Source: Myxococcales bacterium (GTDB taxonomy: Bacteria; Myxococcota_A; Polyangia; Polyangiales; Polyangiaceae). Taken from it: a stretch of DNA of 5,166 nucleotides. The notes under the pieces are model-generated. The model made no database searches and had not been told where the DNA came from. It saw only the letters and a program-made list of their open reading frames with translations. The stretch covers positions 1-5,166 of the forward strand of contig JANYHY010000421.1 of the NCBI GenBank assembly GCA_025362165.1, in the 5' to 3' direction. A program made the translations under genes and the position numbers. Below are positions 4,698 through 5,166 of this stretch, piece after piece. Numbering within the stretch: position 1 is the stretch's first letter; each line of letters opens with the position of its first letter.

Positions 4698-5166
4698 ATG
4701 CATCCCCCGTCCGCGCCGCCGCCGCCCTCGAGCAGCGCGGCGTTACAGGTGCCGATCTCTTTGCGCGGGATCGCCGCGTCACCCGGCGTCGCCATCGGCG
4801 TCGCGCTGGTTGTCGGTGACGTCCGAGCAGTGGTCACCCATCGGCACGTCACCACCGCGCGGATCCCCGAGGAGCTCGCTCGCATCCAAGCGGCTGTCGC
4901 GCGTGCGAAGGCGGGCCTGCGCGACGTCGCGGCCGTGATGTCGAGCGAGCAAGATCACGCTGCCATCCTGGAAGCGTACCTCTTGATGTTGAGCGACCCC
5001 ACCCTGCACCTGATCATCGAGCGACAGGTCAAGACCGAGAAGAAGTGCGCGGAGTGGGCGGTGGCGATCGCGGGTGATGAGATCGCGGCGGCCTTCATCG
5101 CGGCGAGCGCGCAGCCTGGCGGGCGCGCGGATCCGTACATCGCCGAGCGCAGGCACGACGTCGAGT
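4698..5166 (+). CDS. ptsI: PTS enzyme I (phosphoenolpyruvate-protein phosphotransferase), N-terminal part
   Basis: First enzyme of the phosphotransferase relay: it autophosphorylates from phosphoenolpyruvate and passes the phosphate to HPr. The frame is open from ATG 4698 to the window end, giving 156 complete residues of an expected 570 or more. After a 23-residue leader with MHPPSAPPPPSSS comes the EI N-terminal motif GIAASPGVAIG (24-34). The HPr-binding helical region follows, with AYLLMLSDPTL, CAEWAVAIAGDEIAAAF and DPYIAERRHDVE, which match the standard order in EI. The catalytic histidine and the PEP-binding barrel lie beyond the window. No GAF domain precedes the EI motif, so this is the ordinary PtsI layout rather than the GAF-bearing EI-Ntr (PtsP). 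The start directly follows the ptsH stop. Residue 16 uses TTA, a rare codon in this GC-rich sequence. Confidence 0.94.
   Translation, partial: MHPPSAPPPPSSSAALQVPISLRGIAASPGVAIGVALVVGDVRAVVTHRHVTTARIPEELARIQAAVARAKAGLRDVAAVMSSEQDHAAILEAYLLMLSDPTLHLIIERQVKTEKKCAEWAVAIAGDEIAAAFIAASAQPGGRADPYIAERRHDVE

Overview
The window is a dense, high-GC, single-strand gene cluster with seven protein genes on the plus strand: rpoN (5' end outside the window), hpf, ptsN, hprK, rapZ, ptsH and ptsI (3' end outside). The gene order, the presence of an HPr kinase/phosphorylase in a sigma-54 neighbourhood, and the strong G/C bias at third codon positions suggest a former deltaproteobacterium, most likely Myxococcota (Polyangia-like). 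This placement is an inference from gene content, not from any database search.

Layout. Bases 1-1322 encode the core-binding and DNA-binding parts of sigma-54. A 170-base gap (1323-1492) follows, holding a triple 10-bp direct repeat and a small hairpin. Next is a short ribosome hibernation factor (1493-1825), then a 43-base gap with a second hairpin, then EIIA-Ntr (ptsN, GTG start at 1869). From ptsN to ptsI there is no free intergenic space: ptsN/hprK, hprK/rapZ and rapZ/ptsH each share a 4-base ATGA stop/start overlap, and ptsH/ptsI abut exactly (TAG then ATG). This implies one transcript and translational coupling.

How the genes work together. EI takes phosphate from phosphoenolpyruvate and passes it to HPr at His19. 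HPr can pass it on to His67 of EIIA-Ntr. HprK can separately phosphorylate or dephosphorylate HPr on Ser50, which links the relay to energy or metabolite state. RapZ is an ATP-binding and RNA-binding adaptor tied to amino-sugar metabolism in enterobacteria. Sigma-54 and the hibernation factor connect the cluster to nitrogen/stress transcription and to ribosome inactivation. No sugar-permease subunits (EIIB, EIIC, EIID) and no mannose-type EIIA lie in the window, so the visible system looks regulatory rather than transport-dedicated.

This is a known type of conserved cluster. I do not see a clearly new system. The points most worth checking are the repeat/hairpin leader before hpf, the ptsN start region, the extra tails on HprK and RapZ, and the direct rapZ-ptsH junction. 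No RNA genes, mobile elements, CRISPR arrays or convincing terminators were seen.
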